NCBI GenBank assembly: GCA_965219565.1
Contig: OZ244780.1
Location: 1,984,001 to 2,048,000 of the forward strand
Direction of reading: 5' to 3'
Source: DAOUJI01 sp965219565
GTDB lineage: Bacteria > Chloroflexota > Dehalococcoidia > Lucifugimonadales > JAGWBF01
DNA length: 64,000 nucleotides
The notes beneath the pieces were generated by a model that saw nothing but the letters and a program-made list of their open reading frames with translations, was not told the origin of the DNA and searched no databases. The translations under genes and the position numbers were made by a program. Of this stretch, positions 42,720 to 51,317 are shown one piece after another (the stretch's first letter is position 1; the number at the start of each line of letters is the position of its first letter).

Positions 42720-43655
42720 TTAGAAGATGGCCAGGGGATTGACGGGGCACCCGGTGGCCTTGTCCCACCTGAGGGGCGCCACCGTGAACATGAATTCCCA
42801 TCGATTGAGCCGCTCGCAAACGGGGGTGATTTCTTCCAGGTTGGCGGCATCGATGAGCCACAGGCCCATTCCCACCATGCCGATGGTGTGTATAGGGATG
42901 CGCAAACTGTACCCGCTGGGCTGCACGTCCTGGGACGCGTCGGCCACTATCAAGGACACGCCCCGCTCTCGCAGCCAGGGCAGACAGGCGGCATGCAGAC
43001 CGGGCCTACCGGAGTCGGGCGGCGGTCCCACTTCTTCCCGCTTTTTGAACCACCCCATGCGCACGATGAGGGCGTCTCCCTCTTGCACGCGGACTCCTTG
43101 GGCCTGCTCGGCGGCTTCCAGGTGCTCGGGGAAAACCGCCTCACCTGCTTCCAGCCAGGGCTTGCCCCAGACCTTGGTCACGTCCAGCAGCACTCCCCTG
43201 GTGACTATGCCGTCCTTGGTCAACTGGATGCCGCCCACGGTGGCCTTGGACTGGGTGCCCACGTCCTTGGCGTTCTTGCCATTGAACATCTTGCCGTCCC
43301 AGAACTGGTGGCAGATGGAGTCCAGGTGGGTGATTGTCCAGCCGTGGAAGTATAGGCCGATGAAGTCGGAGACCCCGCCCGGGCCTACGGCTGGGGCGGC
43401 TTCCCCGGAGTTGATCATGTAGTGCATGGGAGGGACACGGTCGACGCCTGTGTCGGAGGCAATCTGCGGGACAATCGGCCGGGCGCAGCTGACTCCGATC
43501 CCCTCAGTAACGAGAGCGGCTGCCGCTGCTTTCTTCTGGGGAGTAATCAGATTAAGAGTGCCCAGCTCGTCGTCAGGCCCCCACCGGCCCCAGTTGGACA
43601 AGGACTCCATGTAGGCCATGACTTCAGCTTCGGAGGGAGCCTTGCGTTCGGTCAT
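42720..43655 (-). CDS. Cyclase-family metal hydrolase, copy 2 of 4
   Basis: 311 residues, GGAGG seven bases before the ATG. The signature HGWTITHLDSICHQFWD keeps all metal ligands. It is closest in pattern to copy 4 (DSGRPGLHAACLPWLRERGVSLIVADASQDVQPSGY compared with the DRPGLHAACLPWLKERGVSLLVADASQDVSPSGY region there). Cytoplasmic, no signal peptide. The conserved AxxQDVxPxxY segment after the catalytic core is shared by all four and is likely part of the active-site wall. Confidence 0.92.
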   Translation of the reverse strand: MTERKAPSEAEVMAYMESLSNWGRWGPDDELGTLNLITPQKKAAAAALVTEGIGVSCARPIVPQIASDTGVDRVPPMHYMINSGEAAPAVGPGGVSDFIGLYFHGWTITHLDSICHQFWDGKMFNGKNAKDVGTQSKATVGGIQLTKDGIVTRGVLLDVTKVWGKPWLEAGEAVFPEHLEAAEQAQGVRVQEGDALIVRMGWFKKREEVGPPPDSGRPGLHAACLPWLRERGVSLIVADASQDVQPSGYSLRIPIHTIGMVGMGLWLIDAANLEEITPVCERLNRWEFMFTVAPLRWDKATGCPVNPLAIF

Positions 43656-43694
43656 ATCTTTGCCTCCGGAGACGGGCGTGGAGCTAACATAACG

Positions 43695-44630
43695 CTAGAA
43701 AACCGCCAGCGGATTGATGGGCGAACCCGTGGCCCCGTTGAACCTCAGCGGCGCCATTATGAACATGAACTCGTAACGGTTCAGACGCCGGGCGACCTCG
43801 ACGACCTCCTCACAATTGCCGCAGTCAATCAGCCAAAGACCCATGTGGGGGATGCCAACGCGGTGGATGGGCAGACCCGTGATGGGATATTCAGGCGCCG
43901 GGCCGACGTCCTGAGCGGCGTCGGCGAAGATGATGGACACGCCGCGCTCGTACAGGTAGGGAATGCAAGCTGCGTGCAACCCCGGACGGTCGGTGTTGTG
44001 ATGGGGGCCTTCCACCATCCGCTTCTTGAACCAGCCGGTGCGGACCATCAGACAGTCGCCTTCCTCGACCTTGACTCCGGCGGCCTCCTCGGCAGCCTCA
44101 AGTTCGTCGGGATAGACCGGTTCTCCAGCGTCGAGCCATTCCTTGCCCTTGAGCGCTGCGATGTCTAGAAGGACGCCTCGGGTGATTACTCCGTCCTTCG
44201 CATTCTCGACGCCTCCGGCGGTGGCCTTCTTTTGAACGCCCACCATGGACGCAGGCTTGCCGTTGTACATCTTGCCGTCCCAGAACATGTGGCACAGGCT
44301 GTCCAGGTGAGTGATGGTGTAGCCGTGGAACGCCAGCCCGAGAAAGTCGGAGGCGCCGCCCGGTCCCTTGTCAGGGGCGGTGTCGCCGGAGTTCGACATA
44401 TAGTGGATGGGAGGAATGCCCATTAGGTCTGAACTGAGTTCAGGGATGATGGGCCGTGAAGCGCTGACCGATATCCCTTCACGCACCAACGCCGCTGCCT
44501 GGGCCCGTTTCGCCGGGGTAATAAAATTCAGGGTCCCCATTTCGTCGTCGGGACCCCACCGGCCCCAGTTGGAGTATTTCTGCATCCAGCTCAAGACTTC
44601 ATCTTCGGTCGGAATGTGTCTGTCAGCCAT
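43695..44630 (-). CDS. Cyclase-family metal hydrolase, copy 1 of 4 (first in array)
   Basis: 311 residues, GGAGG eight bases before the ATG. Signature HGYTITHLDSLCHMFWD. Its ending is GSPINPLAVF. The sequence around SDLMGIPPIHYMSNSGDTAPDKG resembles the other copies closely. As the first gene of the array it should carry the promoter, but the 450 bases upstream are mostly repeat-like and no clear -35/-10 pair was picked out. Reaction not known beyond the family's amide or lactone hydrolysis. Confidence 0.92.
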   Translation of the reverse strand: MADRHIPTEDEVLSWMQKYSNWGRWGPDDEMGTLNFITPAKRAQAAALVREGISVSASRPIIPELSSDLMGIPPIHYMSNSGDTAPDKGPGGASDFLGLAFHGYTITHLDSLCHMFWDGKMYNGKPASMVGVQKKATAGGVENAKDGVITRGVLLDIAALKGKEWLDAGEPVYPDELEAAEEAAGVKVEEGDCLMVRTGWFKKRMVEGPHHNTDRPGLHAACIPYLYERGVSIIFADAAQDVGPAPEYPITGLPIHRVGIPHMGLWLIDCGNCEEVVEVARRLNRYEFMFIMAPLRFNGATGSPINPLAVF

Positions 44631-45079
44631 AGAAAGCGCCTCCGTTCAGGGGAGATTTCTCAAGACCCGGGTGGACGCCCAGTCAGCGCCCTGCCTCGGC
44701 GTATCATATTCGATAGGCTTCGTATGGACAAGGGGCCGCCTTTATAGCCACGGCATGCCGAATACAGCCAAACTCTCATTCCTCGCTGCGCTTCGGAATT
44801 CATCATGGGGATTGCCATCCCCACCACGCAGGATGAAAAGCGGGTTGCACACCACACTTTCTCTCCGGCGAAGGCTGGAGTCCAGGGAACCTTGCAAGGA
44901 GGAAGGGGCATCCTGGATTCCTGCCTCCGCAGGAATGACGAATAGGGTTCCATACTCGTCATCCCAACCAGCTTCCGCTAGAGGAGAAGGGGCCGTCGAT
45001 GCCTATTTTCGTAGTAATGACATCTCAGCGGGGGCAACCCTTCTACAGGTCCAGGACTCGCGAGATTACATAACGCCTA
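44631..45079. other. Intergenic region holding the palindromic repeat
   Basis: About 450 bases without a convincing gene. Frames on both strands translate the repeat into the familiar spurious SFLRRQESR...TPAFAGE type peptide and have no ribosome binding site. Apart from the inverted repeat nothing else was recognised. Confidence 0.5.
44865..44933. repeat. Inverted repeat, REP/MITE-like
   Basis: Left arm at 44865-44887 and right arm at 44911-44933 are imperfect inverted copies (about 18 of 23 positions), spaced by 23 bases. The arm type (TCCxGGATTCCxGCxxxCGCxGG followed by AATGACG) resembles dispersed palindromic repeats found in many bacterial genomes. It lies in the non-coding stretch between the cyclase array and the epoxide hydrolase. 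Confidence 0.6.
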
Positions 45080-46231
45080 TTACCGCAACGGTCGGAAGAA
45101 GTTCTTGACGTCGTCCGCCAGCATCTGAGGTTTCTCTATGGCCGCGAAGTGGCCTCCGCTGGGCATTTCAGTCCATTGCTGCACGTTCAAGTGGCGCTCA
45201 GCGAACTCCCTGGGCGGCTGGGATATCTCCTTGGGGAAGATAGCCAGGGCGCAGGGAACCGTGACACCGGTCCCCGGCTCGTATGTCCAGGGGTTGTAGG
45301 TGTTCTCAAAGTAGAGACGCACCGATGAGTTGATGGTCTGTGTGACCCAGTAAATGGTGACGTTGGTAAGGAGCTCGTCCTTGGTGTATACGCTCTCCAC
45401 GTCGCCGTTGCAGTCGCTCCACGTGCGCCATTTCTCCACTATCCAAGCCGCAAGCCCGGCGGGGGAGTCGTTGAGGCCGTAACTCAACGTCTGGGGTTTG
45501 GTGCCCTGGATGTGGGCGTACCCGCCTTCGTTCCTCTGCCAATCCTCCCGACGGGCCAGAAGGGCCTTCTCCGCGTCGGACAAGGGCCTGGAACCGGGTC
45601 CCAAGTCCGGTTGGGCGGTGCCCACTGACGTGGCGTGAACCCCGATAAGGCGGTCGGGGAAGCCATAGCCAAGGCGCACCGTGACATTGGCGCCCCAGTC
45701 GCCGCCTTGGGCGCCGTAACGCTCATACCCCAGGTTCTCGGTCATGAGCTTGTTCCAAAGCTCCGCGATGCGGGCAACGTTCATCCCCCGCTCCCGGGTC
45801 TGGTCGGAGAAGCCGTAGCCCGGCATGGAGGGAACGATAACGTCGAAGGCGTCCGCCGGATCGCCGCCGTGGGCGCCTGGATCGGACAACAACGGTATGA
45901 GCTTCAGTATTTCGAAAATGGAACTGGGCCAACCATGAGTGACGATGATGGGAATCGGGTTGGGGCCGTTTCCCTTGACGTGATAGAAATGGATGCCCAT
46001 TCCATCGACCTGAGTCCTGAACTGGGGGAAGGAGTTGAGGTTAGCCTCCTGGGCCCGCCAGTCGAACCCGGTCCGCCAATACTCCACCAGCTCTTTGATG
46101 TAGTCAAGGTTGGAGCCGTAGTCCCAACCCGCTCCGGGAATCTCGTCGGGCCACCTGGTCCGGGCCAAGCGGTCTCTCAGGTCTGCCAGAACCTCATCGA
46201 GGACTTGGACCTTAAACGGGGTCACGGCCAT
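45080..46231 (-). CDS. Epoxide hydrolase, EHN-domain type
   Basis: 383 residues. The N-terminal epoxide hydrolase (EHN) domain covers about 1-110 and is followed by the alpha/beta-hydrolase core. Landmarks are the HGWP oxyanion motif, SMPGYGFSD, the nucleophile elbow GGDWGA (Asp), and the late GGHFAAIE with the catalytic His. It opens epoxides to diols, a natural step after P450 or flavin monooxygenase epoxidation. GGAAGGTG precedes the ATG. It lies downstream of an inverted-repeat region that may control it. Confidence 0.93.
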   Translation of the reverse strand: MAVTPFKVQVLDEVLADLRDRLARTRWPDEIPGAGWDYGSNLDYIKELVEYWRTGFDWRAQEANLNSFPQFRTQVDGMGIHFYHVKGNGPNPIPIIVTHGWPSSIFEILKLIPLLSDPGAHGGDPADAFDVIVPSMPGYGFSDQTRERGMNVARIAELWNKLMTENLGYERYGAQGGDWGANVTVRLGYGFPDRLIGVHATSVGTAQPDLGPGSRPLSDAEKALLARREDWQRNEGGYAHIQGTKPQTLSYGLNDSPAGLAAWIVEKWRTWSDCNGDVESVYTKDELLTNVTIYWVTQTINSSVRLYFENTYNPWTYEPGTGVTVPCALAIFPKEISQPPREFAERHLNVQQWTEMPSGGHFAAIEKPQMLADDVKNFFRPLR

Positions 46232-46539
46232 CTTTCACCTTCCATTTTTGGGGAAATTCTACCACGACGGGGCGACGGGCGTTTTTTCAAAGGCGGTTCG
46301 CACAACATACGTTATGTCGACACTGAGCCTGAAACCTGGATGACATAACGGTTTTTAAACCGAATTACATAATGGGAATCGACGGAGAGAAGCGTTTTCC
46401 GCCGTCGACATGGAAGGAGTCGGAAGGTCTGTGAAAAGCGCTGGAGATTTTGACTTCCCTGGTCCCAGGGTCAGCCGGAGGGCAGTGTCGATGCGGTGGT
46501 AAGTGCGTGACGGTGCCCCTCTGCTGATGTGGAGGTTGG
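46232..46539. other. Intergenic region with ACATAACG-type inverted repeats
   Basis: About 310 bases between the epoxide hydrolase start and the end of a lipoprotein gene. CGTTATGTC at 46310-46318 and GACATAACG at 46342-46350 form a perfect 9-bp inverted pair. An AT-rich CGGTTTTTAAACCG palindrome lies just after it and a related TTACATAATG follows. These could be operator sites for the minus-strand epoxide hydrolase. No gene is seen. Confidence 0.45.
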
Positions 46540-47322
46540 TCAGCAAAAGTCGCCGCGTGCGCCTTTCAACCCGTCCGTCCATCCAGCGTATATGTCCGGC
46601 CACATCTCCGACGCGTCGTCGTCCCAATCGGGATCCGTCTCCGCTAAGCCCTCCTCGTAGTCGGCTTTGAGAAGATGCTCGTTGTAGTGGTAACTGACAA
46701 ACCTTATGAGCAACTGTATATCCAAACAGCTCTCGACCGACTCCTCAACCATCTCCGATGCCAGTTCACGGCCCTTGGCATAACCATACGTTTGAGACTC
46801 AGGATTGGGAGTAGGTGTTGGTGTGGCCGTAGGACCTGTTGGCGGGGGTGAAGTTGGGGTAGGGGGAATGGGAGAACCAGTCTTCAGTTTGTCGGGGGGC
46901 GGGTCCGGCTTCTTGCAGAGCGCTTCCCAGCCGTCAAAAAGCCCTCTCCTCAGACCATAGCGACTGCTGCGCCACTCGGTCTCTCCGAAGATACCCGCTA
47001 GATATCTCAGGACAGGCACGTCAAAGCGGCCGACCGTCCCAGTTCCGCGGAGAAAGGCCTCTTTCACAATCTCGCCCTCCGAAGAGATGTATGCCCTCAG
47101 GATGGCCAAGTCCAAGCATTGATCCTTCATCTCCCAAGCCATCGCAACCCCGCCTGCATACGCGATAGCATTCGGGTCAGGGCCGTCTGTCACCGGAGTG
47201 GGCGCCCATAGCCTTATCCCACTGGACCAATTGGCCGGGTCGCTGGTCGGCTCGCTGTTGCAACCTGCGACGAATACGACAGCTGCCAGGAGCGCCGCCG
47301 CCAGAACGGTACGCATGGTCAT
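46540..47322 (-). CDS. Putative lipoprotein with Pro/Thr linker
   Basis: About 260 residues from ATG 47322 (or ATG 47316; AAGGA lies just upstream; the frame stays open further but without a signal peptide). A signal peptide ends in a lipobox, VFVAGC, then SEPTSD. Two helical domains are separated by a linker of repeated PTPT/PPPT residues. The second domain contains Cys residues (SCLDIQLL and a terminal DFC), as the first does (QCLDLAIL, ALCKK), and the two domains look like distant copies of each other. Outer-surface location is likely; function unknown. The next gene upstream is a second lipoprotein with the same CNSEPT start. Confidence 0.7.
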   Translation of the reverse strand: MTMRTVLAAALLAAVVFVAGCNSEPTSDPANWSSGIRLWAPTPVTDGPDPNAIAYAGGVAMAWEMKDQCLDLAILRAYISSEGEIVKEAFLRGTGTVGRFDVPVLRYLAGIFGETEWRSSRYGLRRGLFDGWEALCKKPDPPPDKLKTGSPIPPTPTSPPPTGPTATPTPTPNPESQTYGYAKGRELASEMVEESVESCLDIQLLIRFVSYHYNEHLLKADYEEGLAETDPDWDDDASEMWPDIYAGWTDGLKGARGDFC

Positions 47323-47350
47323 CTTGTCCTTCTTTGTCAGGGAGTTCACG

Positions 47351-47920
47351 TCACGGTGTGGGCGTGTGGTCAGGTTCCTCGGGCGGCGGTGACGGCGGAC
47401 GGGTTGGAATCGGGTCGGGGAGACATCCATGCTCTTGCAAAATGCGAATGGCGTCGTTGTCCAGCGTCTCTAGGGCGGAATAAAACAATTCTGCGGTCGC
47501 GGAATGGAATGCTACTGAGGTATCGCTGAAGTCGAATTCGGCGAGAGAGTCAGGATCGGGCGACCTTGTATCTATGTCTTTGAGATACAAGGTCAACCTG
47601 ACCTCGCCCGCCCAGTGCCATACAAGGACCTCTGGGGGCGGCACTGTATAGTTCAGCATGTGGAGCCTTCGGCTCAACATGGCCTGGCGTTCGCGCCATG
47701 TAGCCTCGCCATATTCCGGGACTGCCGGGACTTCGTCTCCGCATGTCCTCTCTGCATACTCGGTTACGGTTCGGGTGAAGTCAAAAGGTCCAAAAGATAC
47801 TAGTACGGGGTCGAAAGTCGGCGTCGGCTCGCTGTTGCAGCTTGCTACGACGACAGCCGCAGCCAGGAGCGTGGACGCAGCCAGTAGTGTGCCTGCGTTT
47901 CTCAATGGCTCCTCGTTCAC
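47351..47920 (-). CDS. Putative lipoprotein
   Basis: 189 residues from a GTG at 47920 (a TTG at 47905 with GAGGAG just upstream is also possible and gives a more typical signal peptide). The lipobox VVVASC is followed by NSEPTPTF, the same mature N-terminus as the neighbouring gene, so the two are probably related. The body has two Cys residues (ERTCGDE, EHGCLP) and the tail is a Pro/Thr/Ser-rich stretch ending PDHTPTP. Surface-exposed, function unknown. It is on the same strand as the first lipoprotein, 28 bases from the start chosen for it. Confidence 0.7.
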   Translation of the reverse strand: MNEEPLRNAGTLLAASTLLAAAVVVASCNSEPTPTFDPVLVSFGPFDFTRTVTEYAERTCGDEVPAVPEYGEATWRERQAMLSRRLHMLNYTVPPPEVLVWHWAGEVRLTLYLKDIDTRSPDPDSLAEFDFSDTSVAFHSATAELFYSALETLDNDAIRILQEHGCLPDPIPTRPPSPPPEEPDHTPTP

Positions 47921-48004
47921 TCCCTCATCAACTGAACGGACTGGTGCGTGACGCCGTGGAGTATGTGCCCCACTTGGCAGGAGCGGTGGGCCCTGTGTCC
48001 AACT

Positions 48005-49186
48005 TCAGCCGGAGGGCACGTTTGACGCGGACGACTGCCACTCCGCCGGCGCCAGCACTCCCTGAGCCAAGAGCTGGCTCTCTATCTCTTTAAGCAGGCC
48101 GTCGAGGTTCCATGCCTTAAGGGCCGACACTAACACAACCGGCCCTGTCGCGGTGACTCCAGCGATTTCCGGGGGCCGGGCGCCATTGGGCGAGTCCGTC
48201 AGCAGGTCCATCTTGTTTATCACGAGGATGCGGGGCTTGTGGTCCAGGTCCAACTCCTGGAGGGTTTGCTCCACCACCTCCGCCTGCTCCGGGGCCTTGG
48301 GTTGTGCGACGTCGATGATGTGGAGCAGGAGGTCGGCTTCCCTTAGCTCTTCCAAGGTGGCCCTGAACGCTTCGACCACTGTAGGGGGGAGCTTGTGGAT
48401 GAAACCCACCGTATCGGTGAGCAGCGCTTGCCGCCCGCCGGGAAGGTATATGCGCCGGGTCACCGGGTCCAAGGTGGAGAAGAGCCGGTCCTGCACCTTT
48501 ACCCCGCCGCCGCTGACGGCGTTGAACAGGGAACTCTTTCCCGCGTTGGTGTATCCCACCATCGAGACTACCGGTAGCCGGGCCTGCTTCCTGCGGCCCA
48601 TGTAGGACTCTCGCCGCTTACTGACGTTTTGAAGCTCAAGCTCCAGCCGCTGAATCCGCCGCCTGATCAGACGCCGGTCGGTCTCTAGCTGGGTCTCTCC
48701 GGGGCCGCGAGTGCCTATGCCGCCTCCCAGCCGTTCCAGGTGGGACCACTGGCCTACGAGACGCGGCAGCAGGTATTGGTGTTGGGCAAGCTCCACCTGA
48801 AGCTGGCCTTCCCTGGTGGACGCCTGTCGGGAGAAGATATCCAGAATCAGCGCTGTGCGGTCGATGACCTTGATCCTGAGGGCGTTCTCCAGGTTGCGCT
48901 GCTGGGTGGGGGTCAGTTCGTCGTCGAAGACCACCGCGTCGGACTCGGAAGTGATGACCAGGTCTTTGAGTTCTTCCAGCTTGCCGGAGCCCAGGTAATG
49001 GTGGGTCGGCCTGTCCAGCCTCTGGCTGACCTTTCCCACCACTTCAACGCCAGCCGTATCGGCCAGAAATTCAAGCTCCCGCAAAGAGTCCTGCAGGTCC
49101 CACAGCGCAGGACCTTTCTTGAGTTCGATCCCTACGAGGACGACTCGTTCGACGGGCGGTCCGGTGGATTCGGGTGACCTGGGTAT
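48005..49186 (-). CDS. hflX: Ribosome-associated GTPase HflX
   Basis: GTPase that splits stalled or heat-damaged ribosomes. Visible features are the N-terminal HflX domain (HHYLGSGKLEEL, DDELTPTQQRNLE), the RLGGGIGTRGPGETQLETDRR linker helix, G1 GYTNAGKSSL, G3 DTVGFI and G4 NKMD. The only standard start is TTG 49084 (359 residues), but conserved family sequence (RVVLVGIEL... LWDLQDSLREL) is encoded in frame upstream, back to the dapL stop. No ATG, GTG or TTG exists there; an ATA at 49186 has AGGAG nine bases upstream and is taken as the best candidate. The gene is certain, the start is not. Confidence 0.9.
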   Translation of the reverse strand: MPRSPESTGPPVERVVLVGIELKKGPALWDLQDSLRELEFLADTAGVEVVGKVSQRLDRPTHHYLGSGKLEELKDLVITSESDAVVFDDELTPTQQRNLENALRIKVIDRTALILDIFSRQASTREGQLQVELAQHQYLLPRLVGQWSHLERLGGGIGTRGPGETQLETDRRLIRRRIQRLELELQNVSKRRESYMGRRKQARLPVVSMVGYTNAGKSSLFNAVSGGGVKVQDRLFSTLDPVTRRIYLPGGRQALLTDTVGFIHKLPPTVVEAFRATLEELREADLLLHIIDVAQPKAPEQAEVVEQTLQELDLDHKPRILVINKMDLLTDSPNGARPPEIAGVTATGPVVLVSALKAWNLDGLLKEIESQLLAQGVLAPAEWQSSASNVPSG

Positions 49187-49198
49187 AGGCTTGGGCTC

Positions 49199-50383
49199 CT
49201 ATGACCCCGACGGCGGGGGTATTTTCCAGGTTGCAAGGCGTTCTACTCCGGCGTCGACGCGTTCGTCCGGCGTAGTTAGTGAAAATCTTATGTAACCTTC
49301 TCCATAGGCGCCGTAGCTGGAACCGGGGGTGACTACGATGGTCTTCTCGTCCAACAGCCGGGCGGCGAACTCCGCCGACGTGTACCCCTCAGGAACCCTG
49401 GCCCACACGTAGAGGCAGGCCTTGGGCGGGATGACTTTGAGTCCGATGCGGTTCAGGACGTCGCAGAGCTTGTCCCTGCGTCGCTGGTAGATGGCGTTGT
49501 TTGCGGCTATGGCGTCCTGGGGCCCGGTGAGGGCCTCCATCGCCATTTCCTGTATGGCCTGGGGTATGCCGGAGTCCAGGTTGGCCTTGATTTGGAAAAG
49601 GGCCTTGATCATATCGGCGTTGCCCACTGCCATGCCGAAACGCCACCCGGTCATGTTGAAGCACTTGGAGAGGGAGTGGAACTCCATCCCCACCTCTTTG
49701 GCGCCATCCACTTCCAGGAAGCTGGCCGCCCTGTATCCGTCGTAGACCACCTCGCTGTAGGCGGCATCGTGGAGAATTGCCACGTCGTATTGCCGGGCGA
49801 AGTCGACGACCTTCTTGTAATAGTCGATGTCTGCCACGCCCGAGGTGGGGTTGTTGGGGTAGTTCAGCCACATGATCTTGGCGTCCCTGGCCACGTCGGC
49901 TGGAATCTCGTCCAGTTCGGGGAGCCATCCATTCTCCTCTTTGAGGGGCATGACGTAGCTCCGGGCGCCGGAGAACATGGTGCCCACACCATACACAGGG
50001 TATGCGGGGTCGGGAATCAACGCGACGTCGCCCGGGTCCAGAAAGGCGAAGGCCACGTGCCCAATGCCTTCCTTGGCGCCTATCAGAGGCAGCGTCTCTG
50101 TGGCGCCGTCCACCTCCACACCGAAGGTGTTCCGGTACCAGGTAGCTATCGCATCCCGGCATTCTGGAAGTCCGTCCGACTCAGGATAACGGTGGTTGGC
50201 CGGGGTGTGGGAGGCACTTATAAGGCGGTCTATGACGTTGTCCGGCGTGGGAATGTCGGGGTCGCCTATGCCAAAGGTGACCACGTCCTCGCCAGCGGCC
50301 CGTTTCTCGGCCAATATCCTGGAAATTTCGACAAAGGGATAGGGCGCCAGCTTGCCCAGACGTTCGGAGAACTTTGCGGTCAT
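49199..50383 (-). CDS. dapL: LL-diaminopimelate aminotransferase
   Basis: 394 residues of fold-type I PLP aminotransferase: GIGDPDIPTP early, PNNPTSG, the PLP lysine in HSLSKCFNMTGWR, and a C-terminal GYIRFSLTTPDE arginine segment for the carboxylate. DapL converts tetrahydrodipicolinate to LL-diaminopimelate in one step for lysine and cell-wall synthesis. The family is hard to separate from aspartate-type aminotransferases by eye, but the neighbouring dapF supports the assignment. The stop TAG is followed in the same frame by the coding start of hflX. Confidence 0.88.
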   Translation of the reverse strand: MTAKFSERLGKLAPYPFVEISRILAEKRAAGEDVVTFGIGDPDIPTPDNVIDRLISASHTPANHRYPESDGLPECRDAIATWYRNTFGVEVDGATETLPLIGAKEGIGHVAFAFLDPGDVALIPDPAYPVYGVGTMFSGARSYVMPLKEENGWLPELDEIPADVARDAKIMWLNYPNNPTSGVADIDYYKKVVDFARQYDVAILHDAAYSEVVYDGYRAASFLEVDGAKEVGMEFHSLSKCFNMTGWRFGMAVGNADMIKALFQIKANLDSGIPQAIQEMAMEALTGPQDAIAANNAIYQRRRDKLCDVLNRIGLKVIPPKACLYVWARVPEGYTSAEFAARLLDEKTIVVTPGSSYGAYGEGYIRFSLTTPDERVDAGVERLATWKIPPPSGS

Positions 50384-50413
50384 TAGTCTATTGCTCCATT
50401 CAGATACGCAAGG

Positions 50414-51277
50414 CTATTCAGGTTCCGTCCATTCCCCCTCGAAGACCTCAACAGCGGGGCCTTCCATGAATACGTCACCCATGCCGGCCCAGCTTATGTT
50501 CAACATCCCGCCGGGGAGCTTTATGTCAACAAATTCTTCCGTGTGTCCCAGGAGATATGAGGCCACGCCTATTGCGCTTGCGCCCGAGCCGCAAGCCAGG
50601 GTTTCACCGGAGCCCCGCTCCCAGACGCGGGCGTCGAGGGTGTGTTTGTTGCGGATGTTCACTATCTCAAAGTTCACCCTGTTAGGAAACATGACGTGAT
50701 GTTCCACCTGCGGCCCGACGGAATGGAGGGGGAACTCTTCTACGGGCTGGTCTATGAACGCCACGGCGTGGGGGTTGCCCATTGAAATGAAACTCAGGTT
50801 CAGAGCGGCGCCGCCTATCTCTACTGGGTACTCCAACACGGGTGAATCCGACGACCCTCCAGCCGATTCCGGAAGCTTTACCGGTACGTCCGCAGGCGCG
50901 AATATGGGTTCACCCATCGCGACCCGCGCTCCGACGATTTCGCCCCTGTCTTTGATGACCTGCACCGTCCTTACACCCGCCAGCGTTTCTATGGAGATGC
51001 CTTCAGTAGAGGGCTGAGCTATCTTCCTGTCGATGACGTACTTGGCCACGCAGCGTATCCCGTTGCCGCACATCTCTCCTTCGGAGCCGTCGGTGTTGAA
51101 GATGCGCATCCTAAGCTGGGCCACGTCGGAGTTTTGTATAACAATTACGCCGTCGCCGCCTACTCCGAAATGGCGATCGCTCATAGCCACCGACAACGAC
51201 GCCCAGTCCCGCTCCATGTCGCGGGCGTCAACGTATACGTAGTCGTTGCCCGCTCCCTGCATTTTGGTGAATTTCAC
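50414..51277 (-). CDS. dapF: Diaminopimelate epimerase
   Basis: 287 residues starting at GTG 51277, preferred because AAGGA lies seven bases upstream and the protein then begins MKFTKMQGAGNDYVYVD. The frame also has TTG 51295. The two catalytic Cys residues lie in CGNGIRC and ACGSGASA. It converts LL- to meso-diaminopimelate. It is adjacent to dapL (30 bases), giving the last steps before lysine or peptidoglycan. Confidence 0.95.
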   Translation of the reverse strand: MKFTKMQGAGNDYVYVDARDMERDWASLSVAMSDRHFGVGGDGVIVIQNSDVAQLRMRIFNTDGSEGEMCGNGIRCVAKYVIDRKIAQPSTEGISIETLAGVRTVQVIKDRGEIVGARVAMGEPIFAPADVPVKLPESAGGSSDSPVLEYPVEIGGAALNLSFISMGNPHAVAFIDQPVEEFPLHSVGPQVEHHVMFPNRVNFEIVNIRNKHTLDARVWERGSGETLACGSGASAIGVASYLLGHTEEFVDIKLPGGMLNISWAGMGDVFMEGPAVEVFEGEWTEPE

Positions 51278-51317
51278 TGCGCTGTCCTTCGCCAAGGCGT
51301 CTATATGGGGGTCGCAG

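Noticed and set aside
41392..42723. Long plus-strand frame of 443 codons opposite the cyclase genes
   Set aside because: Mirror frame of cyclase copies 3 and 4; composition is His/Gly/Val-rich as expected for antisense frames.
44407..45108. 233-codon plus-strand frame and a 100-codon minus-strand frame over the repeat
   Set aside because: They translate the palindromic repeat into SFLRRQESR/TPAFAGE-type peptides, a known spurious product of such repeats.
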